Source of the DNA: Thiocapsa marina 5811
GTDB lineage: Bacteria; Pseudomonadota; Gammaproteobacteria; Chromatiales; Chromatiaceae
DNA length: 64,000 nt
Reading direction: 5' to 3'
Assembly: GCF_000223985.1 (NCBI RefSeq)
Contig: NZ_AFWV01000019.1
Location: forward strand, 23,265 to 87,264
Shown: piece by piece, positions 63,601 through 64,000 of the stretch
Layout: each line of letters begins with the position of its first letter
Numbering within the stretch: position 1 is the stretch's first letter
Made by a program: the position numbers and the translations under genes
Notes under the pieces: generated by a model
What the model saw: only the letters and a program-made list of their open reading frames with translations
What the model was told of the DNA's origin: nothing
The model's database searches: none

Positions 63601-63810
63601 CTACTTTCTAATTTCTTTTCCTACTTCTTTGCCCCATTTCAAGATATTCGGCAACTTTGGAAGCACTACAATTACAAATACCGCTATGACTGCTATTGTA
63701 AAAAGGAGGGTTGTCGCATAATGCGTTGAAAAATAAGCCAGGGTGCCGGCTCCAACTGCGGCAACGAGGATTAAAACGACGATCAGCCAAATGGGAATAA
63801 TAAGTGGCAA
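63601..63810 (-). CDS. hypothetical small two-helix membrane protein
   Basis: This 69-aa protein (MPLIIPIWLIVVLILVAAVGAGTLAYFSTHYATTLLFTIAVIAVFVIVVLPKLPNILKWGKEVGKEIRK) has two hydrophobic helices and a basic tail. A GAGGAGGTT-type site upstream supports the start. It is first of a two-gene unit with the lipoprotein-like gene. Function is unknown; two small membrane proteins in AT-rich DNA might be a toxin-like or phage-defence pair, but there is no direct evidence. The last 190 bp of the window hold nothing recognised. Confidence 0.6.
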   Translation of the reverse strand: MPLIIPIWLIVVLILVAAVGAGTLAYFSTHYATTLLFTIAVIAVFVIVVLPKLPNILKWGKEVGKEIRK

Positions 63811-64000
63811 GGTAAACCTCCTCTAAGTTGGTAACGATTCACTAACAAGTAAGGCATTTTACCTCAGCCATCTTGTATGAAAAGTGCGTTAGCGACTTGA
63901 AAAAGAATACGACGTGCTGCGAGCATCGCTCCCGATGATCCGAACGGAGGTGGTTGCCGCATGAACGTAATTTCCGGGCTACGGCGCAGCGCACGAGGAG

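Overview
The window is high-GC proteobacterial chromosome. Gene content points to a purple sulfur bacterium of the Chromatiaceae (Thiocapsa-like): periplasmic and assimilatory nitrate reduction side by side, a draT remnant that implies nitrogen fixation nearby, a one-piece fructose PTS, and a P-type H+-ATPase. This assignment is inference from gene content; no marker gene proves it. No rRNA, tRNA or CRISPR array was seen.

Layout. 1-11.3 kb is housekeeping and transport: the 5' part of purT, an SRAP peptidase, a large AsmA-like protein, a plasma-membrane H+-ATPase whose stop codon overlaps the start of a PPK2 polyphosphate kinase, an ArsB/NhaD-type permease and an aldehyde dehydrogenase. 11.9-20.9 kb is carbohydrate uptake: fruB-fruK-fruA (minus strand), then an OprB porin divergent from an orphan sugar-binding protein. 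21-25.6 kb holds a vapBC-like pair, a hybrid histidine kinase, and a convergent response regulator translationally coupled to a cyclic-nucleotide-binding protein. 25.7-31.3 kb is the periplasmic nitrate reductase operon napDAGHB (minus strand) with a perfect FNR-type box upstream. 31.5-43.4 kb is nitrate assimilation on the plus strand: nasT, a structured leader with a terminator, nrtA-nrtB-nrtD, a NasS-like cytoplasmic binding protein, nirB, nirD and nasA.

From about 43.5 kb the character changes to an accessory region. It holds a DUF29 protein, a REP-associated (RAYT) transposase with its REP-like repeats, a mazEF pair, a pilin-like fragment, an unrecognised 536-aa protein preceded by a strongly structured RNA-like segment, a complete IS630 element with inverted repeats and a TA duplication, an IS110-family recombinase with structured 3' DNA, a relE-type TA pair, an attC-like hairpin, and a solitary AT-rich reverse transcriptase of the UG/Abi (defence-associated) type bracketed by 10-bp inverted repeats. 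Broken toxin genes and a draT 3' fragment follow. From 55.5 kb to the end lies an integrative element: tyrosine integrase, primase-polymerase/AAA replication protein, an iteron-like repeat array, an ArdB/KlcA antirestriction protein, and several unrecognised or small membrane proteins.

Three families of dispersed palindromic repeats link the core part. The most notable is a 194-bp two-unit element present in two equal-length copies, with shorter relatives. Its TTAAACCGCG end supplies or overlaps the stop codon of fruK, napD, nasT and nirD.

The best candidates for something undescribed are (1) the reverse transcriptase at 52347-53882 with its flanking inverted repeats and nearby attC-like site, and (2) the 46954-47041 folded segment with the 536-aa protein directly downstream.
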